The notes: a model not told the origin generated them from the sequence alone. Numbered from the stretch's first letter, positions 33,570-45,445 are shown. The stretch is 64,000 nucleotides of DNA from Pyropia yezoensis (GCA_009829735.1 CM020619.1:14623777-14687776); one strand, 5' to 3'. A program made the numbers and translations.

Positions 33570-34715
33570 GCGCTGGGCGGGGCGTGGGGAGGGGCGCGCG
33601 AGGGGCCCGGCCTGCCTGGGGTGTAGGGAACAGCACCGTCCGCTTGGACGCTCTTGCTCTTGTTTCTGCGCCGCTTTGTTTTTCCCGCGCCGGGGCTCTA
33701 CTGGCCGGCACCAACAGCGCTGCGGAGTCGGCAGGGCGCGGGGATGCCCCGACTGCTGCACGGCATGCTCCCCCCTCCCCCACCACCACCTCGCGTCCGC
33801 GCAGCGTGACCGTCCGCCAGAGCGGCCGGGGGGTGGCCCTGCGGGCTCGCGGGGGGCCCCCGCCTGTGCCCCGCGCCGCTGGGGCGGTCGTCACCCATGC
33901 CGCGACGCCCCCTGCTGAGCCCGCCACGCCGCACACCGTATTGGAACGTGGGGGCTCGTTTCAACCTTTTGTAGCGCTCGTCGACGTTGCCGAATGAACG
34001 GTTGGGTGCCACGCTTGGTCTCAACTGCCACGTTTCGTATACGTGGCACATATATGGGCAAATATGAGCGATACCCCACGTCGGTGGCCGTGCCCTTGCG
34101 CACATACATACACCCGTCTCGGGGAGGGGAAGAGGCCTTCGGAGGGGCGGCCTTGACGCCGCTCCTTTCCTTCTCTTGTTCTCATTTTCTTCCCACCCCA
34201 TTGCCAACTTGTATTTCCACACAGTGCCCTATGGCCACGCCCAGTTAATACACTGTGGAACGACACTTAGAGAAAATATGGCCCACCATTGGCCAGCGGG
34301 CTCCAATTCCGGCCATCTAGATAGTAGAGTTAGGGTGCGAAGCCATTTAACCATGGCTTCTTAAAATACACCAGGCTTAGCAAAGAGACATGCCGTCGAG
34401 GGGGTGACGGTGCACGGTAGCATGTTGACGAGCGACGTAGGCGGCGGGTGCGGCGGCGGCGGTGATGGCGGTGGCCGCCTCGCCGGTGGACAGCGCAGCA
34501 GCTGTATGTACAGCGGTCTCGCAAAGGGGGCTGCATATCCCTGGGCGGGCTAGCTCTAGACGCTACTACTCGCAGTTGAGGCCGGCCTCGCCCGGGCTCT
34601 TCCTTTGCGGACGGCGTTCGCCGCGGCTCCGCCAAAGGTGCTCCAGGACAGGCGGTGCCGCCGCCCGTGGCGACGTTCAGCGTTCCCAGCCGCTGTGGGG
34701 GCTGCTTCTGCAGAG
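33570..34715. other. Intergenic DNA between FKBP and the ATPase-nuclease gene
   Basis: No gene recognised. GC falls from about 33950 onwards, marking the change from the gene-rich GC-rich left part to the repeat-rich right part of the window. The 5' end of the following gene may extend into the last part. Confidence 0.4.
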
Positions 34716-37700
34716 ATGGAATGGCCTCGGTGGGAGCGGCGGCACTCGGGGTGGTGGCAGGGTGGAGCCCCTGTTGGAGTACCCCCGGGCTGCGCTCTAT
34801 TGCCTGGCTCACCCAGTACCATGGACGACCTTCCCTCCACGGCTCTTTGCCGATCCCCACGCGTGGGTACCGCAGCGTTTTTGTCTGCCGTGCCGGTCGC
34901 CCAATCATACCGGCTTGTGGGGTCATCAATGGCTTGCAGATGGCGACAAGGCGGTCGCGTCGCCACCACCCCCACCGTCACCTTTTGCCGCACAGCTCTG
35001 CCTCTGGCCAAGTCTCCTGAGCTTCGAGCTCGAGACGTTTCCCGGGCGGCGACCGTCTCCCAGACGGTGGCACGAAAGGAGATAGAGTTTTCCGTTGAGT
35101 ATCAAGTCGACGCCAAGATCGTCAAGAAGGAGGCGGAACTGAAGGCGGTGCGTGACCGGTTGAAAGATACGGTCTCGTTGAGGACTGACACAGAAGCGGA
35201 GCTGGACAGGCCGGATTTGAGCGCTGCTGAAAAGGCCAGGCTTGAACGTGTATGGACGCGCCTTTGTGGTCGGGAAGACCATCTCCGCAAGGACAAGAAA
35301 TTCCTTTTGAGCGGTCTCCGCGATCTGCTGGACGTTGGGGACAACGTGGAGCCCGTGGTTGACGTGCAGTTGAAGCTGGAGTCGGTGAATCTGAAGATTG
35401 ACGAGAAGCAGAAGGAACTTGATGTGGTACAGGCGGACCTTGAGGCGATCTGGCAGGAGCAGGACGATGCGAAGCGAGTGATGCGGCGGCGAGAACCGAC
35501 TGCGGATCATGCTTACCTCGATCGAGTGGAGATGGCCGTCGACCGTGTGGAGGCGTGTCTTCAAGAGGATAAGGAGTACACCCAGTTCGTGCTCCAAGTC
35601 TTCGACGCACAGGCGAATGTGCTGCTCCGTATGCTCAAGCAACTGAGACAGGTATGTTCTTTACTCCTTTATTGTTATGCTGCGTCTTCATGCGATCGTT
35701 TTTCTCGCTGGTGCTCATCGGTGATCATCGGGTGTTCTTGTACAGTCGCACTGACGTTGTTATGCATGGTGCGCGGAAGGTGATCATTTGTGTCACTCTT
35801 GGCCCTTTCTTGGACATGGCTGCAGCTCTGTGGCCCATCACCCATGCAGGACGAACCAGTCAAGGAGGTGGTTAGGCGCCTTAGCTACTTTGTTCGGCCA
35901 AACCCTGCGCAGACTTGGTTATCAGTTGGGGTCACTGGACACAAGCTGACCGCCGCAGCGATTAAGGTTCTCTTCGAGCTCCGCACGGACGCGCGTGCTA
36001 CAGGGTTCGTAACAGGCGCTCCTGGCCGCGGTAAGACGATGTTTCTGCAGCAGCTGCTCCGCTCGATTGATGTCGAGCACCTGACTCTTGTGCCGGGATT
36101 GTCGCGGACGTTGCGAAACTGGTGGACAACAGTACCGGTTGGTGTCGTGAGCTTCAATGGGCTCAGTCCTGCAAGTGTTGAGGACCACCTACTCGCGTGG
36201 CTCGACGCTCGGCTCCCACTACTCGTCCGTATCATCTTCACGGAGACCTGGGATCCCGCCGACCCCCATGCCAACTTCGCCGTCTACCGTGCCAAAGTGA
36301 TCAAGCTTCTGAAGGAGAAGAAACTGGACGTGGTGAGTATCGAGAGCATGGCCTCGAAGGTGGTGCGGGAGCGTATGCCTGCTTCAACGTCCGAAGAGAT
36401 GCGCGGGGTCTTGTTGGTGGATGAGCTGTCTCGGCTGTCGCTCTCCAGTTTGTCTGAGCATGAGTTGGGGACATTGGCGAAAGACATCGAGGATCTCCGT
36501 CATCCCGGTGTCACGAGCCCTCAAGAGGAAGCGACCACGGACACGCCAAGAGGCGAAGCGACCGCTGATGCTCTCGATGCGGAAGCGGTGGCGTCTTCAG
36601 CGACCCAAACGTCGGTCGCAGCGACTGCGGCGACTGCGACGTTGCTGGCGACTAGCGCGCCGGTTGGTGCAGTGCGAACCGCAGACGTGGCGTCCGTGCG
36701 AAGGATTGCTCAAACGAAGGTTGTGGTCAAGTTGGGGGATACCTGGCAGCCCGAGGATCCTGCCATGAAGACAGCTGAGGCGGTGCGGAAAGCGATCTGC
36801 GATTGGTGCGATTTGAATGGCATCCGCCCTGTGATGACCGCGTTTAATGAGCGCTTCATCGAGCGACAAGCTGGCAAGCTGACGGGCTCCTTGTCTAACG
36901 TGAGAGAGCTTGTCCACATCCCTCTTCTTCCTGCGGCTGAGCTCATTGATCAACAGCAGCGGCGTCTTGACGACCTTGGGTTTTATTTGCGCACGACGAG
37001 TGCTGCTGGTCAACGGCGACGACAACGCTCTGACACGACGGCACGGCATCTGGAGCGGCTCACCCTCGGCCATCCTCGGGCGGCCGTCGTTCTTGATAAC
37101 GCCATCCAGCAGTCCAATGACGGGGACGTCTTTGAGTCTATCCTGACTGAGTCTCTGAAGCCATCTCGCCTGTCCGTGGCCAAGGTAAGCATCGAGATCT
37201 TGGCGCGCTATCCGATTCTCATGGCAGCTGGGCTCCTGAACTACGACTTGCCCTCATCTGGGTTCTTTTCCGAAACCCTGTCTTACGACACCGTGTTTGG
37301 CGAAGGCGCGCTCTTCAAGCGGTCACGCCTGACGCCCGACGCCCAGGGTTCCACCTCTCGGCCCACGAACCCCGCTATCATTGTGACGTTCTTCCTCTCT
37401 GCAATCGCTTTGCAGCGTAAGCGGGAGCCCGAACCGGTCTCTGAATTAGACGCTGCGGCAACTTCTGTTCCTTCGTCTTCACACGAAATTCAGCTGTCGG
37501 CACCAGCTGATCCTAACAAGGACAAGTGGGCATCTCCTCGTGCAATAGATACCGTGAAGGCAACCATCCACGATGTCTCGCGAGCGGATGGCGGCGTCTA
37601 CTCAGCATGCTGGGAGGTGAGGTCGGCATTGAAAGTCGGCAATGTCCCTGTAGCATGGGAGAATCTCTTTCTCTGGTCCGAGGTACTGATGAGTCGCAGC

Positions 37701-38375
37701 CGGGCGCTGCTGGTCAAGAACGAAGCGTCACTGAGCGCTGTTAGACCTCTCCCGTATCGGACGTTCTCTTTGAGAAAGCTCTATCCTGCACCTGACCGAC
37801 TGACCGGAAAAGCGCATTGGCTGGGTGCAGCTCACGTTGACGCCTCGATTCCTCGTCTCGGTGTCGTGCACTTCACAAACTTCCAGGCGCTGGTTGACGA
37901 GTATTGCGACGATGACCTGCTTGGGCACGTATGGAGGCTGTGGCGGGCAGACTTCAATGGCATCGACGGCATCATGTTTTTGCGCTGTATCAGGGGCACC
38001 AGGCACGGTCCTCGGAAGGGAGAGTTGGTAGCGGTTGCCATGGAGTTCAAGAGTGGCTCTCTCAAGCCCAGCGAGGACTTCAAGGTATCCTGCTCTGCGT
38101 TGAGCGTCCTCTTCGGGGATCTGGGACCGGACTGGAAGCGTCGCACTGCTCTAGTCATGGTAGTGCGTGAGAAGGCGCCTGTGAAACTGGACGTGCGGAC
38201 CTACATGCCAGAGTTAGCGGTTGACAGTGCCATCATTGTGGATGCCGACTCCCTGGAGAACGCGTACGGTACGACCATATCTACGTTCGCCGTTTGTGCG
38301 GACTCTCTGTTTGGTGCGCAGGTCGTGCGGTCAAGACCATCCCGAAAGCAGCGCAGTCGAGGTACCACACTGTGA
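34716..38375 (+). CDS. Coiled-coil / P-loop ATPase / PD-(D/E)xK nuclease-like protein (Crinkler-RHS-like)
   Basis: Predicted CDS join(34716..35651, 35826..38375), about 1160 residues. Donor CAG|GTATGT (GT 35652-35653); the acceptor at 35824-35825 keeps phase 0, and 35848-35849 would also fit. Exon 1 ends in a charged, Lys/Glu-rich coiled coil (about 35050-35650). Exon 2 has a Walker A motif, GAPGRGKT (36015-36038), and a Walker B-like GVLLVDELSR (about 36401-36430). Its C-terminus has GIDGIMF (about 37960) followed by VAVAMEFKSG (Glu-x-Lys at 38043-38051), the spacing of a PD-(D/E)xK nuclease core. An NTPase coupled to such a nuclease is the plan of Crinkler/RHS-type proteins, which occur in oomycete effectors, trypanosome retrotransposon-hot-spot proteins and diverse free-living eukaryotes. 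This assignment is by architecture, not by close similarity. The start is uncertain; 34821 is another in-frame ATG. GC is moderate and codon use unlike genes to the left. Confidence 0.6.
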
Positions 38376-39550
38376 TTGCCGGTCGTGTTGACAGCCACAC
38401 GAACCGCCGTGGTTCTTGGCGCTCAACTGGGCTCGACGTCGGTGGCTGACTTCTATTTTTGCTGCCTGTTGGGGATGCGCCCCTCGCCGCAGCCGCTGTC
38501 GCTGCGATCGCCGTCTCTGTTGCTGCCGCCACCGCTGCCGCCGTTGCCTCGGCTCGACTCAGAGTGGGCATGGTTTGCCTCACCTCGCTCCCGGCGGCGG
38601 ATCGGAAGCGAGGATGGATTGCTCTTCGTCTCGCGCCTGACGCGACGAAGATGAATGGCGTTGGCGCCAGCATGGGCAGCGGCGATCAGGCGTGGTGACC
38701 GTGATCGCAAGCATTGACGGCTTGTGGTGATCTGTTGCGCTACGTGGAGTACTGCATGGACACGACGTTTGTGCCGCCCACCATTCACATGGCGCTTCGT
38801 CCAAACGCGTGTATCCTGTTGATGGACTTTCCCAGCATGTCGTCGCTTGAGCTGGTGAGCAGCCTTAGCCATTCTCCGACCAAGGCCGCTCGGAAGCAGA
38901 CGCTCCTCGGGCTGCTGGACCAGACTAGGGCGCGGGCGAGCTACCACTTCCTGCGACGCAATCTGCTGGAGCCCCCGTGTGACCAGCCCACGCATGACAT
39001 GCGGCAGGCCGTGGTGGCAGAGGTTTCTGCGTCGGGGGACCTGTACACCTGCGGTATCGGTGGCGTTGAAGAACGTTCCGGACCTGGAAGTTCTCGCGTT
39101 CCAGCTGGCGCAGCGGCGCAATGCAACCGTGCGTCGGCACAATCTCAAGTGCAGCGTCGGTAGTGTCGTCATTGGCTGCAGTGGGAATCCATGCACCGTC
39201 CGCGTCCTCTGCTGGAACCTGCTACGTACGACGTGGGGGTGTCGCACGTCCAGCCGCACGATATGATCATCGTGCGGAACCTCACTTTGCTCTTGCAGGG
39301 ACTCGCAGCTATACCGACCCTGGCGCACGCCCTTTCGGGTTCTCGGAGCCCGTTGCTCTTCACGGTGTGCGAAATGCTGTGCAGACCATTGCTGACCGCT
39401 TTGCGGAACGACATCCGCGCTTTGATCGACGAGGGAGCTCTGTACTCCGGAGGGACGGCAGAGCAGCAGCACCTCTGTGCCAGTGCAGTCAAGCCTGGCG
39501 TCAATTTGTGCTTGATTTGGCGCGGAAGAGCCTGACAGAAATACTTGATG
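38376..39550 (+). pseudogene. Unidentified decayed coding region
   Basis: Several plus-strand frames read like protein for short stretches but none runs through. About 38459-38698 is one frame, with two stops directly after it. The same frame reopens at about 38714-39063 (Tyr/Met/Leu-rich text). The sense then moves to another frame at about 39045-39170 (VALKNVPDLEVLAFQLAQRR) and to a further one at about 39290-39600. No GT-AG introns clearly rescue it. I do not recognise the family. It follows the ATPase-nuclease gene by about 80 bases and could be debris of a related gene or of a transposon. Confidence 0.35.
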
Positions 39551-40286
39551 ACATTGGAGCGTGGGCATGCCCCGATGCGAAGGGGTCTCTTGATGCCGGG
39601 ATGCGAGCCGCCCAGACTTCGGCGCCGCCGCCGTACGGGACGCCACGGATGACCTCGGGGGTCATCAACGAGAGGGTGCCTGTTGCGTGTGGGGAGGGGG
39701 GGGGGGAGACGGGAGGGGGGGGGAAGCGCAGGGGGGGGGGGACGTCGGAGGGAGAGAGTGGAGCGCAATAGGGGAGAAGGAGAGGAGGGTGCAGAGGTGG
39801 CATGTTGCGGGGCAGGGGGGCAGGCGGGTGGCAGGGGGATGCGGTGGCGGGTTGGGGCGCGAATGATAGTGGGTCCGTCGTTCGGCCAGGCGTGTGGCCG
39901 CGGCGGGGGCTGACGCTGGTGGCTCCCTCATCCCCCCATCCCCAACTCCGTCCAGTCTGCCCAGTTTGCCGCCTTCATCTCCCTCGAAGTCCAAACGGAC
40001 AAAACACAAAAGACGTACCGACCACGGAGAGCTCCCCTCATGCGGGAGCCCCTCCAGGGGAGCACCTCCACCACGAACTCAGCGTCTCCTACCTTGTCCC
40101 TCCCGTCCGTGGTGACAGCCGTGTTTTTCGTGTCGTCGTGTTGTCGTTCTTGATGTCCTGGCGGATGTGGCCAGTGCGATGGAGGGCGGCGAGGCCGGCC
40201 AGGAGCTCGACCAGACTGATGTCAAGGAGCGGCTCGGGCAGCCCCGGGGGCTGCCGTCCTGTTTGCGACAGCTTTGCGTGCCTCAA
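39551..40286 (-). pseudogene. Degenerate protein-kinase domain fragment
   Basis: On the minus strand two pieces of a eukaryotic protein-kinase domain are visible. At about 40130-40230 is LLAGLAALHRTGHIRQDIKNDN, the catalytic-loop region, in which the usual HRD is altered (IRQD) while Asp, Lys and Asn are kept. At about 39640-39690 is TPEVIRGVPYGGGAEVW, matching the activation-segment APE and the following DVW region. Between them the frame is not continuous, the DFG motif is not clear (VRLDFEGD near 39985 is the only candidate), and the region before the APE piece is G-rich low complexity. The N-lobe was not found. A dead kinase copy is most likely; a multi-intron gene with sequence errors is the alternative. 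Confidence 0.45.
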
Positions 40287-40965
40287 GGCCCAAATGAAAT
40301 GGTTCGCTGTCGGGGACCACCGCGGAAAAGCCGTCCCGGAATGTCCTCTCGCAGCGGGTCGCTGCGCGAGAGGGACACCAAAGTGGCGCCGTGAGCCACC
40401 CGCAGACGCCCTGTCAAAGCAGGGACGGGCCGGAGGGGTACCGGTAAAGGCGCCACCACCCGTCGACAGACGCGTGGTCGTCGGAGGCCACGGAAGTGGC
40501 TACCCCCACAGAAGTAGTGGGAAAGGGTGCGAGCGCCCGACCCGCCCACGCGGACATGTCGAAAAGGCGTCACCCAGCGACTGTGGGCCTCCCTCCCATG
40601 CCTAAACCGCCCACAGTCGCTGACGGGAAGACACGACAGTGCTCTTCTGAACGCACGCCACGTGCGTTGCTCAGGGACTGAAAGGGCATCGGACAGTGCA
40701 CCGCGCGCCGCATGTCTGTCGTTGTGGCCTACTGGGGCCGGTACCATAGCTGTGCAACGAAGTGCAAACGGCGGACGCATGGCGCACAGCTGCCCGGCAG
40801 GGCAAGTTGCCACCTCGCCACGCAAGCCGTTGGCAGGGCGCGTGCGCCGATCGCCAGCTCAGCCCCGCCCCTCCCCCTAACTCCAGCCACCACACTGCAA
40901 TCTGCACGGCGCCCCCTCCACCACCGCTCCCCCTCCACCTCACCCCCCCGTCCCCCCCCTTGGCC
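40287..40965. other. No recognisable feature
   Basis: Open frames on both strands lack domains and consistent codon use. If the kinase fragment once had an N-lobe it should lie here on the minus strand, but I could not find its glycine loop or VAIK lysine. Confidence 0.4.
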
Positions 40966-41256
40966 TCACGCGGCGGTCAGCGCCGCCACGACCACCGCCA
41001 CAATATACACGCCAGTGGCGGTGGCGCCAAGCGGCAGCAGCACGTCCCCCCGGGCCAGCGCGCGGGCGCCCCCCCACTCGCACCCGCCGGTGAGGCGACC
41101 GCCGAGGCGGGCGGCGGCGGCCAGCGCCGCGACCGCCACCGCACACTCGCCTGCCGCCACCGGCCTCGCCCACACCGACCCGAGCCACGGAACGTCCCGC
41201 GCTTCGATGCCGCCCGTGCCGCCGCCGCGGCCGACCCGCGCAGCCTGACCTGCCAT
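40966..41256 (-). CDS. Possible small membrane protein
   Basis: Frame of 96 residues from ATG 41256, with GC-ending codons and a hydrophobic C-terminus (LLPLGATATGVYIVAVVVAALTAA region, about 40968-41040) that would form a membrane helix. An earlier hydrophobic stretch in the same frame (about 41340-41400, GLLVFVVVVV) lies upstream of any ATG. The real protein may therefore begin in an unseen exon to the right and have at least two membrane segments. No family recognised. Low-complexity Gly/Ala/Arg text makes a chance ORF possible. Confidence 0.3.
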   Translation of the reverse strand: MAGQAARVGRGGGTGGIEARDVPWLGSVWARPVAAGECAVAVAALAAAARLGGRLTGGCEWGGARALARGDVLLPLGATATGVYIVAVVVAALTAA

Positions 41257-43352
41257 GCCCGCCGCCGCCCCCGCCGCCGCCGCCGCCGCCGTGCCGCCGC
41301 CGCCACGGCCCGCCCCGGCGGGGGTGCCCGCGCGGAAAACGCGGGTGACCACAACAACAACAAAAACGAGCAACCCCCCCACGACACCCACCCGCCCGAC
41401 CGCCCGCCCACCCGCCCACCCGCCCACCCGCCCACCCGCCCATCCGTCCACCGTCGCTCAAACTCGCGTGCAGCCCATCACAGAGAGAGCCTAGCCGCCG
41501 CCCACACTCGCAGCATGTCGCGCGGGGGGTCGAGAAGCACTTTCTGGGGTGTGCGGGGGGCGGAGGAGTGGGCTTTGGTAGGAAGCTGGTGATGGGAGGG
41601 AGGGCGCGGGAGATGCCCCGTCAAAGAGCGAACAACCACGCTGACGGGCACGGTGGGGGTGCTGGTGGTGCACGAGCTTGCCGAGAAGGGGGCCGGCACA
41701 CTCACCGATTACATTCACTCGGCGGCGTGGCGTTGGGGAAATTGGGGCGGTGAGGGTGGGGGTCAAGGCGTCGTGACCGCAACCACCCATTGGCTCGCCA
41801 TCGCCCCTTGGGAGAAAGGGATCCGAGGGGTCGCTGAGGCAGTAATTGGGATCAATCCCCACCCTCTGAAAAAAGCAGAGGGGGGGGGGGGGGGGGGGGG
41901 GGGGTTGGGGATGGGCGGCCTGTGGTGTGCCCACGTGGCGGGGTCAGTCGAGCCACATTTGAGGCTGTATGCGCACATTTCGTTACATTCTGGAGCCCGT
42001 TGGGAATAATCAGTTGTGGGCACGGTTTCGATGCTGAGTGGCTCTTGACTATGTGTGCGAGCGGGGGGCTCGTCAGCAGAGCGGAGGTATTGGTCTTGGC
42101 GCCAAGCAGGGTTGCATGGAACTGTGACTCTGTCCTCACCCCTGAGCCTTGCAGTAAGGTTGTCAGTCGTTAAGAAAAATCCATAAACGAAAATCGTTAA
42201 ACGATCGTTATAACGATCGTTAAATCGTCAAAGTCCTCGGCCAAAAACTCGTTCAAGTCGTTAAGTTCCGGCGATGGTGTACGTATATACCGATCATTGC
42301 AGTTCTCCAGGATGGGGCCACTCGTGCGCCCAGTCGAGGTAATTATCGAGTCCGGATTGTTTCTCTTGCTTCTGCCCTGCGCGCGCTCAGGTGTCCAGCG
42401 AGACCACAGAGGCAGGCGGTAACGCTGCTCTTCCTTGTCGTGGCCTCTGGTCGCCGTGAGCAGCTAGATTGTGAGGACCCACCCAAGACCGGGGAGCCCT
42501 CAACGTACTCGCGGGGGTGTCAGCGGGCCCTGCCAGCCATTAGGGCGGCGGGGCACGGGGAAGAGGACGGTGGTCTCGACGGGGGTGGGTCTGGGGAAGA
42601 AGATGGGCGCGACGTCGGTGGGGATCGAGGGTACAAAAGGTAAACAGTGTCTTTGGTCTGTGTCTATGGTTGCCCCTCTCGTCTCCCCTGGTGGCGCCGA
42701 CACCCACACACTGTATACTCGCGTCGGGGCACCCGAGGTGCCCCAAAGCATGCGTTTCCCCATCGCACCGCCGGTAGGCACAGAACGGTCCAAAAACAAA
42801 GCATGTCTCTCAGAACAAAGCATGGGCGGGCGTGCGCACTAAAGGAGTGCAGCCCCAATTTGCCCGAAACGAAGGGGGTCCCGTGGATGGCGCCCAGCGC
42901 GCCCCACCAGTCGGCCCCAATCGCCGGTCGGCCAGAAGGTCCGACCGGCTGTAATGGCCAGCAAGGCCAAATTCAATCAATCCCTTGACCGGCCAGCCAG
43001 TCACCAACCAGCTTGCCGAATTCAATCAATCCAAAAGCCGGCGAGTCAGTCATATCGCACTCAGCCGCCAGCGAGGATGTGTGGTGTCCTCAGTGTCGGT
43101 GAATCATGTGACTGGTCCTTGATGCCAGCTTTCAAGCAGCGCAGAGAATGAGATTCAGGCAGCACAGACGGGGATGTCCGCCCGTGGTTGGTCGACGATG
43201 TCACTCACTCCTCGTTGTCGAGTTTCGACGTCCATGACAGGGTTCCGACAGTGCGTTGACGGCGGCTTTCGTGCTGTCGGCCGACGTCCGCAAAATGTCA
43301 GTGCGATCAAGTGGGCATTACTTCCAAGCCATTCGCACGAGTGCAAGAGTTC
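41257..43352. other. Non-coding stretch with G25 run and short repeats
   Basis: No gene supported. It contains a run of about 25 G (41880-41904), an AT-rich patch with a 22-bp palindrome (42180-42230), and a direct repeat of AATTCAATCAATCC around 42970 and 43020. The end near 43300 probably belongs to the hAT element whose transposase remnant follows. Confidence 0.4.
42200..42221. repeat. Perfect 22-bp palindrome with CGTTA motifs
   Basis: AACGATCGTTATAACGATCG plus two further bases is its own reverse complement. More CGTTAA and TCGTTAA copies lie at 42165-42265. Clusters of short motifs are typical of the subterminal transposase-binding regions of hAT transposons, and a hAT transposase remnant lies 1.1 kb downstream; the link is an inference. 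Confidence 0.5.
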
Positions 43353-44921
43353 ATGGCCGAGAAGAGACTGGACAGCACTCCTAGGCGGAAGCGCCGTCGG
43401 CCAGATCCAGCCCTCCAGACGTATTTCACTACGCGTCTGACGGAAGATGAGAAGCGTGTCCTTCACGAGCGCCCCTTGTTGCTCATAGCCGATGGCCGCC
43501 TACCGTTCTCAGTCGTTGAATGCCCGCCTTTCCCGGATCTGGTTCGCACACTCCGTTCGCGGCCGTCAAGCAGATCCCCACGAGACGTGCCCTAGCAGGG
43601 CCATTGTTAGCTGCTGCTGCAGCCTCCTCCCAGACACGCATGCTTGGCCAGGTGAAGGCGCAGCTGTGTGGAGCGCTTCGTGGAACACTCACGTGCGACG
43701 GTTACGAGAGGCAAGATCGTGTTCACGTGATGGGCTCTATCGTCGGCGCGCTGGGCTTCCGGTACGTGCTCGAAGCGAAGGACGAGTGACCTGCTCACCA
43801 TCGGCTGGCAGTGGCCTCCGCCATTCGCGGCGTGCTGGACCGACTGGAGTCGGATGGATTGGCCATTGGGGCCGTGTGTACAGACGATGCGGGCCAGTGC
43901 GGGCGGGCCAGACGTATCTTGGCTTTACGATGCCCTTCTCTCGTGTTTCTTTGATGCATGGCGCATCAAGAACCTGTTAATGAAACAAGTCCTGTCGGAC
44001 ACGTCTCTCCGCACGACGATGGAGGCTGCGGTGGCAGCAGCCCACACCCTCACGCGATCGTCGGCCAAGCTCCTGCCACTTGCAAAGGCTTCCAGGCAGC
44101 GGATCTATGGCTCGACGCTGGCAATAATAACGGTCTGTGAGACACGATGGAGCTCATTGCAGATGTGTCTGGCCAGTTTGCTACGCGTCCGTGGCGTGCT
44201 TCTCTTCTTCGCCACGGAGCTGGGGTCTGCTGGGCCACAGGCTCTCGCGCCACTCCGCCAGGAGACCTTTTGGCGTCAACTTGAGTCAGCCGAGGCCATC
44301 CTGCGGCCCCTCGCACACACGACCCTCGTCTTAGAACGGGATGACACTTCCCTGGCGGACGCTCTCTTGGTGTACGGAGGAATCTTCCAGCACCTGGAGT
44401 CTATGATGCACGAAACTGGTATCAGCGGGTTTTACGACAACCTTGAGCGCCGGTGGATGAGCGAGGAGCAGCCATTCTTCCTTCTGGCGTTTTGTGTTCT
44501 TCCTCAATACATGAAGAGGGCGCGAGCTCTTCTCGGGGTGGATCGTAGGGGAATTTCTGTGGCTCATTTTTCTTCGCTGTGCCTGTCCAACGCCGCCGCT
44601 GGATACTATCTGAAGTGGTTCCCTGGAAATCAGGCAGCTGCCAATGCTGTCGTGCAACAGCTATTTGATTTCCTTACCGACAATGCCATGCGGCGGACCT
44701 ATCTACCTCAAGCATTTGAGGACCGGAGCGACGGAGATCATGGTTGGCCCTGCTTCAAGTTTTGGTCCTTTGTCGAGAAGACCGGCCGATGCGCCGAGCT
44801 TGCAACACTCGCCATTACGCTATTGGCATGCAAGCCCCAGACGGCGTCTGTCGAGAGACTCTTCACAGAAGGGGGTCCCAAGCAACGGAGGCCCGCAACC
44901 GCACGGCGCTCTCGACGATGA
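43353..44921 (+). pseudogene. hAT-family transposase, frameshifted
   Basis: Fragments in three frames follow the hAT order. At 43353-43560 is MAEKRLD and LLIADGRLPFSVVECPPF, the N-terminal part before the catalytic core. At about 43560-43789 another frame gives IPTRRAL and LTCDGYERQDRV, the DUF659-like region with the first acidic residue. At about 43800-43950 a third gives GAVCTDDAGQC. From about 43930 to 44921 one frame continues with a C-terminus holding TASVERLFTEGG, the hAT dimerisation signature. Frame changes near 43560, 43790 and 43960 (the Cys-x-x-His stretch, by one base) show it is dead. Terminal inverted repeats were not located with certainty. The 3' LTR of element D begins about 160 bases after its stop. 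Confidence 0.75.
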
Positions 44922-45082
44922 CTGCCCTCACGTCAGTCATGTATGAACGTGATGATTCGAAGCGGCCAGCCCAAGCTCGGCGGCCGTTATCAACCATTCG
45001 CGCAATCAAGGCGGAGGATCGGCCATGAGAACCGCGCAAGCGTCGAGCTCGCCGCTCGTTGTGGCCAGTGTGCCAGCCGAGT

Positions 45083-45445
45083 TGTAGCACAATAGGTATC
45101 CGCTGCACGTCCACTCTCAGGGAACACTCACCAAGGGGGATCGGCACCAACGTCACCGGGAGGCCAAGGTTGCTGTCCTTGGTGCGCAAGCCACGGGATC
45201 AAAATGGGAGCCCAAATGGGAGGGGTTTGTTGTTCTACCATGGCCGGCGGTGGATTCGCCGCCGGCCCCCTCGTTATAAACCCTCGGAGACACTACTAAC
45301 TACCCCCCACCCCAAGATGCAAGTCCTTTCTGGTCATACGTATCTTATAGATACCGTGACCAATACGGACTCCCAAATTGAAAGTTAAGGGCTAGAAGTA
45401 GTCCCCTTGTATTAGGGTCACAATACGGTCATCCATATTGCTACA
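45083..45445 (-). repeat. 3' LTR of element D
   Basis: 363 bases beginning TGTAGCA and ending TGCTACA on the plus strand (TG..CA ends with a 7-bp inverted repeat), bounded on the right by a minus-strand polypurine tract. It contains a 9-bp-stem hairpin (45242-45250 with 45259-45267) and a plus-strand TTATAAAC at about 45273, which points towards the antisense ORF. The 5' LTR is outside the window, so the limits rest on the terminal motifs. Confidence 0.65.
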
